A DNA stretch of 64,000 nucleotides from BP-133 sp040756995 (GCA_040756995.1 JBFLYK010000008.1:62001-126000); one strand, 5' to 3'. Shown: positions 24,601 through 36,284, numbered from the stretch's first letter. A program made the numbers and translations. The notes: generated by a model from the sequence alone, not told the origin.

Positions 24601-25362
24601 TCAGAGCTGCACGCCCTTGGTGAGGGCGCCGTCGACCACCAGGTTGGTGCCGGAGATGCGGCTGGACAGCGGGCTGGCCAGGAACACGACGGCGGCGGCG
24701 CATTCCTCCGGGGTCCCCATCCGGCCGGTGGGGTTCATGGCCAGGACCTGGTTGTACAAGTCGGGCATGTTCTGCTCGATGTTGTGCCAGAAGCCGCCCT
24801 CGAAGTAGGTGTTGCCCGGCGACACCGTGTTGGCCCGGATGCCCTTCGGGGCAAGGTGGTAGGCCAGCCCCTGGGCGAAGTGCACGACGGCGGCCTTCAT
24901 GACCCCGTAGGCGCCGGCGGCCAGGTCGATCTCGCGCCCCGAGACGCTGGAGATCGTCGTGATCGACGCCGCGTCGCTCCGCTCGAGGTAGGGCATGGCC
25001 GCCTCGACCACCCGGACGGTGTGCATCAGGTCGACGTCGATCTCGGCCTTCCAGTTCTCCTCGGCGTTGCCCACCGACAGCGCACTGACGTTGGCCACCA
25101 CGGCGTCGAGGCCGCCGAGCGTCTCGGCGGCGTCGACCACCCAGGCCTTGAGGGCCGGGGCGTCGGCCACGTCGAGCGCCCGGCCGAAGGCCCGCACGCC
25201 CATCTCCTCCACCGCCTTGGCGGTGGCGATCACGTCGGCTTCCGTCCGGGCGCAGAAGGCGACGTCGGCGCCCTCGGCGGCGAACATCTCCACGCAGGCC
25301 CGGCCGATGCCTTTCGTGCCGCCGGTCACCAGCGCCCGTCTCCCTCGCAGCTGAAGATCCAT
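24601..25362 (-). CDS. Short-chain dehydrogenase/reductase
   Basis: A classical NAD(P)-dependent SDR of 253 residues. It shows the cofactor motif TGGTKGIG near the N-terminus and, in the catalytic region, SSVSG followed by YGVMK, giving Ser, Tyr (YxxxK) and Lys. ATG 25362 has a strong GGAGG on the minus strand about 8 nt upstream. The substrate is unknown. It is divergent from the acetamidase gene, with only about 50 nt between starts. Confidence 0.88.
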   Translation of the reverse strand: MDLQLRGRRALVTGGTKGIGRACVEMFAAEGADVAFCARTEADVIATAKAVEEMGVRAFGRALDVADAPALKAWVVDAAETLGGLDAVVANVSALSVGNAEENWKAEIDVDLMHTVRVVEAAMPYLERSDAASITTISSVSGREIDLAAGAYGVMKAAVVHFAQGLAYHLAPKGIRANTVSPGNTYFEGGFWHNIEQNMPDLYNQVLAMNPTGRMGTPEECAAAVVFLASPLSSRISGTNLVVDGALTKGVQL

Positions 25363-25401
25363 GTGGTCTCCCTCCCCCTGCCCACCGGTGCCGACCGAGC
25401 C

Positions 25402-25407
25402 TATGGT
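25402..25407 (+). promoter_or_regulatory. Putative -10 box for a leaderless acetamidase transcript
   Basis: TATGGT lies 7 nt upstream of ATG 25415, and there is no Shine-Dalgarno sequence. This is a second example in the window of a -10-like hexamer spaced as for leaderless initiation. Confidence 0.35.
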
Positions 25408-25414
25408 GCCGGTC

Positions 25415-26530
25415 ATGGCGACGCACGAGATCCGCATCGACCGCCGCCGGCCGCTGGCCGACGAACCCCACACGGGTCACAACCGCTGGCATCCCGACAT
25501 CCCGCCGGCGCTGCGCTGCGATCCCGGCGACGAGGTCGTTCTCGAGACCCGTGACACCTTCGACGGGCACTTCGACGCCGGCTCGAAGGCCCTCGACATC
25601 GAGGCCGCCGACTTCAATCTGGTCCATCCCCTCACCGGGCCGGTGTTCGTGAACGGCGCCGAGCCCGGGGATCTGCTGGTGGCCGAGATCCTCGAGGTCA
25701 TGCCCGAGCCCTTCGGGTTCACCGTCCAGGTGCCGGGGTTCGGGTTCCTGCGCGACGACTTCCCCGAGCCCTTCCTCGTCCGATGGGAGCTGGCCGACGG
25801 CTGGGCGACGTCCGACGATCTCCCCGGGGTCCGCATCGCCGGCGCGCCCTTCATGGGCGTGATCGGCGTCGCCCCGTCCCGCGAGCTGCTGGCGACGATC
25901 TCGGCCCGGGAGGAGGAACTCGCCGGCCGGGACGGCGCGGTCGTCCTGCTCCCCGATCCGGTGGGGGCGGTGCCGGCCGACCCGGCCATCGCCGGGGAGG
26001 CGCTGCGGACGATCCCGCCCCGGGAGCATGGCGGCAACACCGACATCAAGCAGCTCACCGCCGGGACCCGCCTCCTGCTTCCGGTCTGGGTCGACGGCGC
26101 GCTGTTCTCGGCCGGCGACGCCCACTTCGCCCAGGGCGACGGCGAGTCGTGCGGCACGGCCATCGAGATGTCGGCCACGCTGCGGGTGCGCCTTGACCTC
26201 CGGAAGGGGCAGGCGGCCGAGCGGGGGATCCGGACGCTGTGTTGGGAGCGCGACAACCCGGGCCCGGGGGAGGTCTCCCCACCGGGCCGGTACTTCGCCA
26301 CCACCGGCATCTGCGTGGGGCGGGACGGGCGCAACCAGTTCGAGGACGTCACGCTGGCCGCCCGCAACGCCCTGGGCGCCATGATCGCCCACCTCGGCGC
26401 CGAGTACGGCTACACCGCCCAGCAGGCCTATGCCCTCTGCAGCGTGGCCGTCGACCTCAAGATCAGCCAGGCCGTCGACGTCCCCAACGTGATCGTCTCG
26501 GCCTTCCTGCCCCTCGACATCTTCGGCTGA
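25415..26530 (+). CDS. Acetamidase/formamidase family amidohydrolase
   Basis: Hydrolyses short-chain amides to acid and ammonia. The 371-residue protein shows the FmdA/AmdA signatures: HNRWHPDIPP near the N-terminus, PPREHGGNTDIKQLTAG, and SAGDAHFAQGDGESCGTAIE holding metal- and substrate-binding residues. ATG 25415 is preferred over an ATG four codons upstream because the -10-like box would include the earlier one. It is divergent from the SDR and stands alone before the convergent tRNA-Thr. Confidence 0.9.
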   Translation: MATHEIRIDRRRPLADEPHTGHNRWHPDIPPALRCDPGDEVVLETRDTFDGHFDAGSKALDIEAADFNLVHPLTGPVFVNGAEPGDLLVAEILEVMPEPFGFTVQVPGFGFLRDDFPEPFLVRWELADGWATSDDLPGVRIAGAPFMGVIGVAPSRELLATISAREEELAGRDGAVVLLPDPVGAVPADPAIAGEALRTIPPREHGGNTDIKQLTAGTRLLLPVWVDGALFSAGDAHFAQGDGESCGTAIEMSATLRVRLDLRKGQAAERGIRTLCWERDNPGPGEVSPPGRYFATTGICVGRDGRNQFEDVTLAARNALGAMIAHLGAEYGYTAQQAYALCSVAVDLKISQAVDVPNVIVSAFLPLDIFG

Positions 26531-26555
26531 GTGGCGACCTGATCAACCCGCTTCC

Positions 26556-26631
26556 TGGAGCCCGAGGTCGGACTTGAACCGACGGCCTGTGCTTTACGAG
26601 AGCACTGCTCTGCCGACTGAGCTACTCGGGC
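26556..26631 (-). tRNA. tRNA-Thr (anticodon CGT)
   Basis: A complete cloverleaf of 76 nt with the CCA encoded. The acceptor GCCCGAG pairs with CTCGGGC, the D-arm begins GCTCAGTCGGCAGAGC, the anticodon loop CTCGTAA carries CGT (plus-strand 26596-26598), and the T-loop is TTCAAGT. The discriminator T before CCA fits tRNA-Thr. Its 5' 38 nt overlap the end of holB on the same strand, and the holB stop is formed inside the anticodon loop. Confidence 0.95.
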
Positions 26632-27697
26632 GGACGCCGGTCAGATTAGCCGCCGGGGGCAGGTGGACGAGCAGGTGCTCGAGCAGGAGCGCCTCGTTGA
26701 TGGCGGTTCGGGCCACGATGATCCGCCGGGCCTCGGCACAGGCGTCGAGGGCGGCGACGGCCGCCGGGCCGGAGCCGGCGACGAGGGCATCTCTGTAAAA
26801 CCACTCCAGGGCGGTGACGATCTCGGCCAGGGCGTCGGTGCGGGCCCGCCGGGCGGCCCGCTGCTGGCGCTGCTCGAGATCCCGCCGGAGCCGCCGGGCC
26901 AGCCGGTCCGGATAGCCCGCCTCGGTCAGCTCAGCTTCGAGGGCCTTGGCCTCGGCCTTCTGGTCCCGCTCCAGACCGGCCAGCGTGTCGGTCAGGACCG
27001 CCTGGAGACCCTCGGCGCCGATGGCCGCCGCGGCGCCCGTCCCGTCGAGGGAGGCGGCGACCTCGAGGGCAGCGGCCCGCAGGGCGGCCAGGCCGAGGCC
27101 CTGGCCGGCCAGGGAGCGGGCCCGGTCGAGGCGGCCGGAGGCCAGGCGGGCGGCGCCTGCCGCCGCTTCAGGCGTCACGCCCAACGACACCAGCGCGGCG
27201 GTGACGTCGGCGTCGGACAGGGCGGCGAAGTCGATGCGCTGGCAGCGGGAGCGGACGGTCGGGAGCAGCTCGTCGGGGGCTTCGGACAGGAGGAGGAAAT
27301 GCGTCCGGGCCGGGGGCTCCTCCAGCGTCTTGAGGAGCTTGTTGGCCGCCGGCTCGTTCATCCGGTCGGCCTCGGTGACGAGGATCACCTTCCGTTCGGC
27401 CTCGAACGGGCTGGTGAAGGCCTCCCTCATCATCTCCTCGACCTGGTCGACGACGACGAAGGTGCCGGCCGGTTCGACCTCGATCACGTCGGGATGCCGG
27501 GCGGAGCGGGCCCGCCGGCAGGCGTTGCAGGCGCCGCACCCGCCGTCGGGGCAGACGAGGGCGGCGGCGAAGCAGCGGGCCGCCTCCAGCACCCCGGATC
27601 CCCGGGGCCCGGCCAGGAGATAGGCGTGGCTCGGCCGCTCGACGGCGCGCCGCAGGCGGGCCACGGCCTGCTGCTGGCCGATCACGCCGTCCCACAT
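26594..27697 (-). CDS. holB: DNA polymerase III delta' subunit
   Basis: Clamp-loader subunit of the replicative polymerase, 367 residues. It opens WDGVIGQQQAVARLRRAV, has a degenerate P-loop region LLAGPRGSGVLEAAR (delta' does not hydrolyse ATP), a four-Cys zinc module CPDGGCGACNACRRA, and the SRC-type motif TVRSRCQRIDF. ATG 27697 is the start; longer in-frame extension lacks family similarity. The reading frame runs 38 nt into the downstream tRNA-Thr and ends at a TAA within the tRNA anticodon loop. The neighbour tmk upstream is the usual bacterial partner. Confidence 0.92.
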   Translation of the reverse strand: MWDGVIGQQQAVARLRRAVERPSHAYLLAGPRGSGVLEAARCFAAALVCPDGGCGACNACRRARSARHPDVIEVEPAGTFVVVDQVEEMMREAFTSPFEAERKVILVTEADRMNEPAANKLLKTLEEPPARTHFLLLSEAPDELLPTVRSRCQRIDFAALSDADVTAALVSLGVTPEAAAGAARLASGRLDRARSLAGQGLGLAALRAAALEVAASLDGTGAAAAIGAEGLQAVLTDTLAGLERDQKAEAKALEAELTEAGYPDRLARRLRRDLEQRQQRAARRARTDALAEIVTALEWFYRDALVAGSGPAAVAALDACAEARRIIVARTAINEALLLEHLLVHLPPAANLTGVRPSSSVGRAVLS

Positions 27698-27744
27698 GGA
27701 GCGGGAGGATAGGACGTCGCCGCTCCGGGAGCGCCGGAGTTGTT

Positions 27745-28350
27745 TCAGAGCAGGGGCCGGACGAGGCCCCAGATGGCCTCCGCCACCTCGTCGACGGGCG
27801 CCGTGCCGTCGACCACGGTCCAGCCGAACTGATCGGCCAGGTCCCGGTAGGCCTTGTTGACCAGGGCCCGGAACTCCGCCGGTTCCCGTTCCATCCGGTC
27901 CTCGGGCCCGGCCCGGCGGAGCGTGGCCACCTCGGACGGGACGTCGAGCACCACCACGATGTCGGGTTGCAGGCCGCCGGTCGCCCACGCCGACAGCCGG
28001 GCGATCTCGTCGACGCCGAGACCGCGGGCGACACCCTGGTAGGCCAGCGACGACGGGACGTAGCGGTCGCTCACCACCACCGCCCCCCGCTCGAGAGCCG
28101 GCCGGATCACCGCCGCCACATGCTCGGCCCGGTCGGCGGCGATCAGCAGCGCCTCGGTCCGGGCGTCGAGATCGCCACCGCCGAGGACGAGCGAACGGAT
28201 CGCCGCCCCCACCTCGGTTGCCCCCGGCTCCCGGGTGGCCACCACCTCCCGACCGGTCTCCCGCAGCCGGCCGATCAGCCCGGCCGCCTGCGTGCTCTTG
28301 CCCGAACCGTCGCCGCCCTCCAGGACGACGAAGATGCCCCTAGTGGCCAT
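27745..28350 (-). CDS. tmk: Thymidylate kinase
   Basis: Phosphorylates dTMP to dTDP. The 201-residue protein shows the P-loop LEGGDGSGKSTQ, the DR(Y/F) motif VVSDRYVPSSLAYQG and TREPGATEVG. ATG 28350 overlaps the end of the MFS gene by 11 nt. tmk followed by holB is a conserved pair. Confidence 0.94.
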   Translation of the reverse strand: MATRGIFVVLEGGDGSGKSTQAAGLIGRLRETGREVVATREPGATEVGAAIRSLVLGGGDLDARTEALLIAADRAEHVAAVIRPALERGAVVVSDRYVPSSLAYQGVARGLGVDEIARLSAWATGGLQPDIVVVLDVPSEVATLRRAGPEDRMEREPAEFRALVNKAYRDLADQFGWTVVDGTAPVDEVAEAIWGLVRPLL

Positions 28351-29734
28351 TGGACGGGTGCCTCGCCCGGCCCCGGGCCCGGAAGATGTCCCGGCTCACC
28401 AACACCCCGGCCGCCACGGTCATGAGGCCGCCGAACCAGAACGTCAGCCGCACCCCCGGCAGGTGGACCCGGATGCCGAGATCGACCACCCGGTCGTCGA
28501 ACAGCGCTTCGGAGAGGCTGTCGAGGAGGCCGGCCAGCCACGGCGACACGGCCAGCGACAGCAGCAGGCAGAACCGGATGATCGTGTAGAGCGTGGCGAA
28601 CATCCGCCCCCGGAGGGCGTCGCTCACCCGCTCCTGGATCACCGTGAACCCCGACACGTAACAGGTGCCGGCGAACAGCCCGAAGACACCGGCCAGCACG
28701 ACGGCGGCGGTCAGGCTGGACGTCGCCGTGGCCACGCCCAGCCCGACGCCGGAGCCGAAGAGGGCGGCAACGAAGACCAGGTCCGACGGCAGCCGCCGGG
28801 CCGCCACCGACAGGGCCAGGACGCCGATGGCGGCACCCGTCCCCAGCCCGGTCATGAGCAGACCGAACCCCGCCGATCCCGATCCCAGCACCTGGCCGGC
28901 GTAGATCGGCCCGAGGGGCACCACCGACCCGCAGCCCACCAGCCCGATGCCCATGCCGAGCATGACGGAGCGGACCGCCTCGTTGCGGCGGATGAACCGG
29001 AGGCCTTCGACGAGCTCCCGCCACGTCTGACCCCAGTCGATCCGCCGCCCGTCGTTCCGGCCCCGGCTCGGGAGGTCGAGCGTCGTGATGAGCAGCGCCG
29101 AGCCGAGGAAGGTGACGGCGTCGACCCACAGCGCCAGGGATTCCTGGTTGACCTTGAGCGAGTGGAGGGCGTCGAAGTCGCCGAGCCACGACGCCAGGCC
29201 GGCCAGGGAGGCGAACACCGCCGAGCCAACCGGGAAGGTGCCGTAGGCGGCGGCCATCGACAGCGAATTGGCCGCCGCCAGCTTGGTCGACGGCACCAGG
29301 TTGGGGACGGAGGCGTCCTTGGCCGGCGACCACAGGAGGGTGAGGATCTCGAGCAGGAACGAGGCCAGGAAGAGGCCGAGCAGCGTGTCGACGAACGGCA
29401 GGATGGCCACGATCGCCGCCCGGCCGAGGTCGCAGGCCACCATCGTCCGGCGCCGGTCCCAGCGGTCGACGAGCACCCCCCCGACCGGCGCCAGGAAGAA
29501 GCCCGGCACCATGCGGGCGGCCATGACCAGACCGACCGCCGCCTCGCTCCCCTCCGACACCCGGGCGGCGAGGGCGACCACCGCCACCAGCCCGATCCAG
29601 TCGCCGAGGCTGGAGACGACCTGCGCCATCCACAGCCGGAAATAGGCCGACGAACCGAACACGCGCCTCGGGGACGGGAGGCTGCCCGAGGCCTCCTGGC
29701 CCGGGACGAAGGGCGCTGGATCGCTGGTCGACAA
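28340..29734 (-). CDS. Major facilitator superfamily transporter
   Basis: A 464-residue MFS protein with about twelve hydrophobic segments. The A-motif region appears as GGVLVDRWDRRRTM after the second helix, and RMVPGFFLAPVGG precedes it; this style matches drug or siderophore exporters. It begins with TTG 29734 and a hydrophilic 25-residue N-terminus. It lies between topA and tmk, an arrangement I recall from other actinobacteria, but the substrate is unknown. Confidence 0.85.
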   Translation of the reverse strand: MSTSDPAPFVPGQEASGSLPSPRRVFGSSAYFRLWMAQVVSSLGDWIGLVAVVALAARVSEGSEAAVGLVMAARMVPGFFLAPVGGVLVDRWDRRRTMVACDLGRAAIVAILPFVDTLLGLFLASFLLEILTLLWSPAKDASVPNLVPSTKLAAANSLSMAAAYGTFPVGSAVFASLAGLASWLGDFDALHSLKVNQESLALWVDAVTFLGSALLITTLDLPSRGRNDGRRIDWGQTWRELVEGLRFIRRNEAVRSVMLGMGIGLVGCGSVVPLGPIYAGQVLGSGSAGFGLLMTGLGTGAAIGVLALSVAARRLPSDLVFVAALFGSGVGLGVATATSSLTAAVVLAGVFGLFAGTCYVSGFTVIQERVSDALRGRMFATLYTIIRFCLLLSLAVSPWLAGLLDSLSEALFDDRVVDLGIRVHLPGVRLTFWFGGLMTVAAGVLVSRDIFRARGRARHPSNGH

Positions 29735-29756
29735 GGCGTCGGCCAGCCTAGGTGGC

Positions 29757-32423
29757 CTAGGCCTTCTTCTTCGTGGACTTGGATGCCTTGGCGGCCTTGG
29801 TCGCCTTCGTGGCCTTCTTGGCCGCGCCAGCCTTGCGGGCCGGGCGCTTGGCCGGGCCGGCCGCCTCCCGGGCCCGGAGCAGGTCGACCGCCTGCTCCAG
29901 CGTCACGGCCGCCGGATCGGCGTCCTTGGGAAGCGAGGCGTTGGTCTTGCCGTCGGTGACGTAGGGCCCGTACCGGCCGGCCAGCAGCTTCACGGTGGCG
30001 CCGTTGTCGGGATGGGGGCCGAGCTCGGCGAGCGGCTCGGCCGCCTGGCGGCCCCGCCCCCGCTTCGGCTGGGCCAGCAGCTCCAGCGCCTGCTCCAGCG
30101 TGATCGTGAGCAGCTGCTCCTCGTCCTTGAGGCTGCGGGTGTCGTCACCCCGCTTGATGTAGGGCCCGAAGCGGCCCGGGCTGGCGATGATGTCCCGGCC
30201 TTCGTCGTCCTGCCCGACCACCCGGGGCAGGCTGAGCAGCGTCAGCGCATCCTCCAGGGTCAGGCTGTCGGGCGTCATGGTCTTGAACAGGCTGGCCCGC
30301 TTGGGCTTCTTCTTCGAGCCCTCCTCCTGCTCGCCGAGCTGCACGTAGGGGCCGTAGCGCCCGGTGCGGACGGTGACCTCCAGCCCGGTGGCCGGGTCGG
30401 TGCCGAGCAGGCGGCCCTCCTCCGGGCCCCGCTCCAGGAGCTCCGAGGCCATCTCCGGGGTGAGCTCGTCGGGGGCGATCCCGTCGGGGACGGGCGCCGT
30501 CTGCTCCCCCCGCGACAAGTACGGCCCGAAGCGGCCGACCCGCACCGCGATCTCGCGGCCCTCGGCGTCGGCGCCGATGGGGATCGTGTTGATCTCCCGG
30601 GCGTCGATCTCCGGCACCCGCTGCTCGACCAGGGTCCGGAGCCCGACGACGCCGTTGCCGAAATAGAACTGCCGCAGCCAGGGGACCGACTCCCGCTCGC
30701 CCCGGGCGATGTCGTCGAGCGTCTCCTCCATCCGGGCCGTGAACTCGTAGTCCACCAGGTGGCTGAAGTGCTCCTCGAGGAGCCGGACGACGGCGAAGGC
30801 CGTCCAGCTCGGGACCAGGGCCGTGCCCTTCTTCCACACGTAACCCCGGTCCTGGATCGTCTGGATGACGCTGGCGTAGGTCGAGGGGCGGCCGATGCCC
30901 CGGGTTTCCAGCTCGGCCACCAGCGATGCCTCGGTGTAGCGGGCCGGCGGCTGAGTGGCGTGCCCGGCGGCTTCCAGGGCGGTGTTGGCCACGGCCTCGC
31001 CCTGGTCGAGGGCCGGCAGCCGGACCTCCCGGTCCTCCAGCTCGGCGTCGGGATCATCGGTGCCCTCGACGTAGGCCCGCAGGAAGCCGGGGAAGGTGAT
31101 CGTCTTGCCCGAGGCGGCGAACAGCACCTCCTCGCCGGAGTTGGAGGTGGCTCCGAGCCGCAAGGCGATGCGCCGGCCCCGGGCGTCGGCCATCTGGGAG
31201 GCGACACAGCGCTTCCAGATCAGGTCGTAGAGGCGGGCGGCGTCGGGCTCGACCTCCCGGGCGACCTCCTCCGGGCGGCGGAAGCGGTCACCGGCCGGCC
31301 GGATCGCCTCGTGGGCCTCCTGGGCGTTCTTCACCTTGCGGGAGTAGTGCCGGGACTGCGCCGGAAGGTAGTCGGCGCCGTAGCGCTCGGTGATTTCGGA
31401 CCGGGCGGCGGCGATGGCCTGTTCCGACAGCGTGAGCGAGTCGGTCCGCATGTAGGTGATGTAGCCGCCCTCATAGAGCCGCTGGGCCAGGCGCATCGTG
31501 CGTTCGGCCCCGAAGCGCAGCTTGCGGCTCGCTTCCTGCTGGAGGGTCGACGTCATGAACGGCGGGTGCGGCCGCTGCGTCCAGTCCTTGGCTTCGACCG
31601 ATGCCACGGAGTAGGCGGCGCCGGTCAGCCGCTCGACCAGGCCCCGGGCGGCCGGTTCGTCGAGGAGGGCCACCGTCCCGGTGGCGGCGGCGGTGAGCTG
31701 GCCGGTGGCGGGGTCGAAGTCCTTGCCCGTGGCCAGGCGCTTGCCGTCGATGCTGGTCAGCGTGGCGCCGAAGGTGACGCCCTTGGCCTCGAAGGTGCCC
31801 TCGAGGTCCCAGTAGCCGGCCGAGCGGAAGGCCATCCGGCTGCGTTCCCGCTCCACCACGAGGCGGGTGGCGACGCTCTGCACCCGGCCGGCCGAGAGCC
31901 GGGGCGAGACCTTCTTCCACAGCACCTCGGAGATGTCCCAGCCCACGAGGCGGTCGAGGATGCGGCGGGTCTCCTGGGCGTCGACCAGCTTGCGGTCGAG
32001 CTCCCGCCAGTGGTCGACGGCGTCCTGGATCGCCGCCCGGGTGATCTCGTGGAAGACCATCCGCCGGACGGGCACCCGGGGGGAGAGCACCTCGAGGAGG
32101 TGCCAGGCGATGGCCTCGCCCTCCCGATCCTCATCGGTGGCGAGATAGACCTCGTCGGCGTCCTTGAGGAGGGCCTTCAGCTTCGTGACCTGGGCCTTCT
32201 TCTCCGGCGGGACGATGTAGAGGGGCTTGAAGTCGTTGTCGACGTCGACGCCCCAGCGCTTGGCCCACGGCTCGTCCTTGTAGGCGGCCGGTACCTCCTG
32301 GGCCTTCCGGGGCAGGTCGCGGATGTGGCCGATGCTGGACTCCACGGCGTACCCCGAGCCGAGGAAGCCCGCGATGGTCTTCGCCTTGGCCGGCGATTCG
32401 ACGATCACGAGGGGCTTCGGCAA
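29757..32423 (-). CDS. topA: DNA topoisomerase I
   Basis: A type IA topoisomerase relaxing negative supercoils, 888 residues. The Toprim domain begins LVIVESPAKAKTIAGFLG and includes YLATDEDREGEAIAWHL. The catalytic Tyr is at about residue 324 in GYITYMRTDSLTL. The C-terminal third holds repeated topoisomerase C-repeats (units resembling VRVGRFGPYLSRG, VRTGRYGPYVQLG, SPGRFGPYIKRG, LAGRYGPYVTDG) instead of zinc fingers, then a Lys/Ala tail, as in other actinobacteria. The start is TTG 32423, with GGAGG about 8 nt upstream. Confidence 0.96.
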   Translation of the reverse strand: MPKPLVIVESPAKAKTIAGFLGSGYAVESSIGHIRDLPRKAQEVPAAYKDEPWAKRWGVDVDNDFKPLYIVPPEKKAQVTKLKALLKDADEVYLATDEDREGEAIAWHLLEVLSPRVPVRRMVFHEITRAAIQDAVDHWRELDRKLVDAQETRRILDRLVGWDISEVLWKKVSPRLSAGRVQSVATRLVVERERSRMAFRSAGYWDLEGTFEAKGVTFGATLTSIDGKRLATGKDFDPATGQLTAAATGTVALLDEPAARGLVERLTGAAYSVASVEAKDWTQRPHPPFMTSTLQQEASRKLRFGAERTMRLAQRLYEGGYITYMRTDSLTLSEQAIAAARSEITERYGADYLPAQSRHYSRKVKNAQEAHEAIRPAGDRFRRPEEVAREVEPDAARLYDLIWKRCVASQMADARGRRIALRLGATSNSGEEVLFAASGKTITFPGFLRAYVEGTDDPDAELEDREVRLPALDQGEAVANTALEAAGHATQPPARYTEASLVAELETRGIGRPSTYASVIQTIQDRGYVWKKGTALVPSWTAFAVVRLLEEHFSHLVDYEFTARMEETLDDIARGERESVPWLRQFYFGNGVVGLRTLVEQRVPEIDAREINTIPIGADAEGREIAVRVGRFGPYLSRGEQTAPVPDGIAPDELTPEMASELLERGPEEGRLLGTDPATGLEVTVRTGRYGPYVQLGEQEEGSKKKPKRASLFKTMTPDSLTLEDALTLLSLPRVVGQDDEGRDIIASPGRFGPYIKRGDDTRSLKDEEQLLTITLEQALELLAQPKRGRGRQAAEPLAELGPHPDNGATVKLLAGRYGPYVTDGKTNASLPKDADPAAVTLEQAVDLLRAREAAGPAKRPARKAGAAKKATKATKAAKASKSTKKKA

Positions 32424-32524
32424 AGAGATCCTCCAGGGTCAAGAGGCCGGGAGCTTGGGGGGACAGGGTGCCAGAACAGCCCACCGTGGTGCCACGCGGG
32501 CCGCCCGCTTGTCAACTGAGGACC

Positions 32525-33178
32525 TCAGCTCGCCCTCCGCCGCACCCGACGGACCTTGCGCACGGACAGCCAGGCGAGCACGGCCACCAGCAGGGCGACC
32601 ACCGCGTAGGACGCCGGCTGGATCCACCCCTCGACCTGCTCCCACCGGTTGCCGAGCTGGTAGCCGAGGGTGATGAACACGACATTCCAGACGCCCGAAC
32701 CGATGGCCGTCATGACGGTGAAGCGCGCCGGCGACATCTTCTCCATCCCGGCCGGCACCGACACGATGCTGCGAACCAGCGGAATGCACCGGCCCACGAG
32801 GACGATCGTGCCGCCGTGGGCGTCGAAGAAGCGTTTGCCCCGCTCGAGATCGGACTGGCCGAAGAGAATGAACCAGCGGGCGGCGGCGAGCTCGTGGATC
32901 CGCTCGTAGGTCACCAGGCGGCCGACGCCGTAGAGGGCCCAGGCGCCGATCAGCGACCCGATGGTGGCGGCGGTCCACGCCAGCACGACGTTGATGTCGC
33001 CCCGCGAGGCGCTGAAACCGGCGAAGGGTAGAACGATCTCGGAGGGGATGGGCGGGACGACCGTCTCCAGGGCGATCAGGGCCCCGACACCGGGCTCGCC
33101 GATGGCCTCGACGACATCGACGACCCAACCGGCAAGCCCGTCGAGCTGCTCCACACCGGAATCACCAGTCTCACTCAC
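32525..33178 (-). CDS. DedA family membrane protein
   Basis: A 217-residue integral membrane protein of the DedA/SNARE-associated (DUF202-like VTT) family. Typical motifs are ETVVPPIPSEIVLPFAGF in the first re-entrant region and FGRSDLER-like FGQSDLERGKRFFDAHGG followed by GRCIPLVRSIVSVPAGM. Members support membrane homeostasis and lipid-carrier recycling. The start is GTG 33178. The C-terminus is very basic. It lies 24 nt after ppk2. Confidence 0.9.
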   Translation of the reverse strand: MSETGDSGVEQLDGLAGWVVDVVEAIGEPGVGALIALETVVPPIPSEIVLPFAGFSASRGDINVVLAWTAATIGSLIGAWALYGVGRLVTYERIHELAAARWFILFGQSDLERGKRFFDAHGGTIVLVGRCIPLVRSIVSVPAGMEKMSPARFTVMTAIGSGVWNVVFITLGYQLGNRWEQVEGWIQPASYAVVALLVAVLAWLSVRKVRRVRRRAS

Positions 33179-33202
33179 ACCAGGATCTTCGCGTGCCGGG
33201 GG

Positions 33203-34042
33203 CTACTTCACGGCTCGGAGGTGTGGGCGGGGCGTCAGGCGGGCCTTGAGGGCGGGGATGTCGAACGCCGGTCGGGGGTACGCCGGCGCCATCTCCGTAA
33301 GGGTTTCGACCAGCAGGCGCCCCACCGCCCAGTTCCGGTACCACTTCCGGTCGGCCGGCACGACGTACCACGGCGCATCTTCGTAACTGCTGCGCCGGAC
33401 GACGTCCCGGAAGGTGTCCTGGTACCGCGGCCACAGCTGGCGCTCGTCGATGTCGCCGGGGTTGAACTTCCACCGCTTGTCGGGGTCGTCGAGGCGGTCG
33501 AGGAGCCGTTGCCGCTGCTCCTCGAAACTGATGTGCAGAAAACACTTCACGACCGTGGTCGACCCGGCCACGAGCCCCGCCTCGAATCGGGCGATGTCGG
33601 CGTAGCGCTTGTCGAGCTCGGCGTCGGTCAGCCCTCCGTGGACCCGGGGGACTATGACGTCCTCGTAGTGCGAGCGGCCGAAGACGCCGATCTCGCCCGG
33701 CCGGGGCAGCGCCCGGCGGATCCGCCACAGGAAATGGTGTCGGGCCTCTTCTTCCGTCGGCTTCTTGAACGACGTGATGCGGCACCCGAGCGGGTTCACA
33801 TGGCCGATCACGTGCTTGATCGTCCCGTCCTTGCCCGAGGTGTCGATTCCCTGGAGGACGAGCAGGACGGAGCGGCTCCTCTCGGCGAAGAGCCGCTCCT
33901 GGAGCCCGTCGAGCCGTTCGCCGTCGGTGACGATGGAGGCGGTGGCCTTCTTCTTGTCCTTGACCCCGGGGTGGCTGTCGGTGGGGTGGCGGGCCAGCGG
34001 ATCGTCATCGGGCCGCGCTCGCAACAGCTCACGAAGGCTCAT
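33203..34042 (-). CDS. ppk2: Polyphosphate kinase 2
   Basis: Uses polyphosphate to phosphorylate nucleoside mono- or diphosphates. The 279-residue protein has the Walker A-like LQGIDTSGKDGTIKH, the lid segment FGRSHYEDVIVPRVHG, and KFNPGDIDERQLWPRY, all hallmarks of the PPK2 family. The length suggests a single-domain class I or III enzyme. ATG 34042. It is divergent from the first membrane pyrophosphatase, so two phosphoanhydride enzymes flank one 110-bp promoter region. Confidence 0.92.
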   Translation of the reverse strand: MSLRELLRARPDDDPLARHPTDSHPGVKDKKKATASIVTDGERLDGLQERLFAERSRSVLLVLQGIDTSGKDGTIKHVIGHVNPLGCRITSFKKPTEEEARHHFLWRIRRALPRPGEIGVFGRSHYEDVIVPRVHGGLTDAELDKRYADIARFEAGLVAGSTTVVKCFLHISFEEQRQRLLDRLDDPDKRWKFNPGDIDERQLWPRYQDTFRDVVRRSSYEDAPWYVVPADRKWYRNWAVGRLLVETLTEMAPAYPRPAFDIPALKARLTPRPHLRAVK

Positions 34043-34152
34043 AGCGCATCATTGTGGTCGCGTCCCCCGCCGGCCGCCCGGCCAACCTCCTGAAGCAAAG
34101 CGTTGACGCCCCGCGCCCCTAAGCTCTGCCCGATTTCGGCATGGGAGGAGTC

Positions 34153-36255
<2,103 letters not shown>

Positions 36256-36284
36256 CCAACCCCGAACCGTTCAGGGCAAAGTGA

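Noticed and set aside
30012..32519. Plus-strand open frame of about 835 codons opposite topA
   Set aside because: topA on the minus strand has every expected motif; the antisense translation has no recognisable domain and a composition typical of codon-position shadowing.
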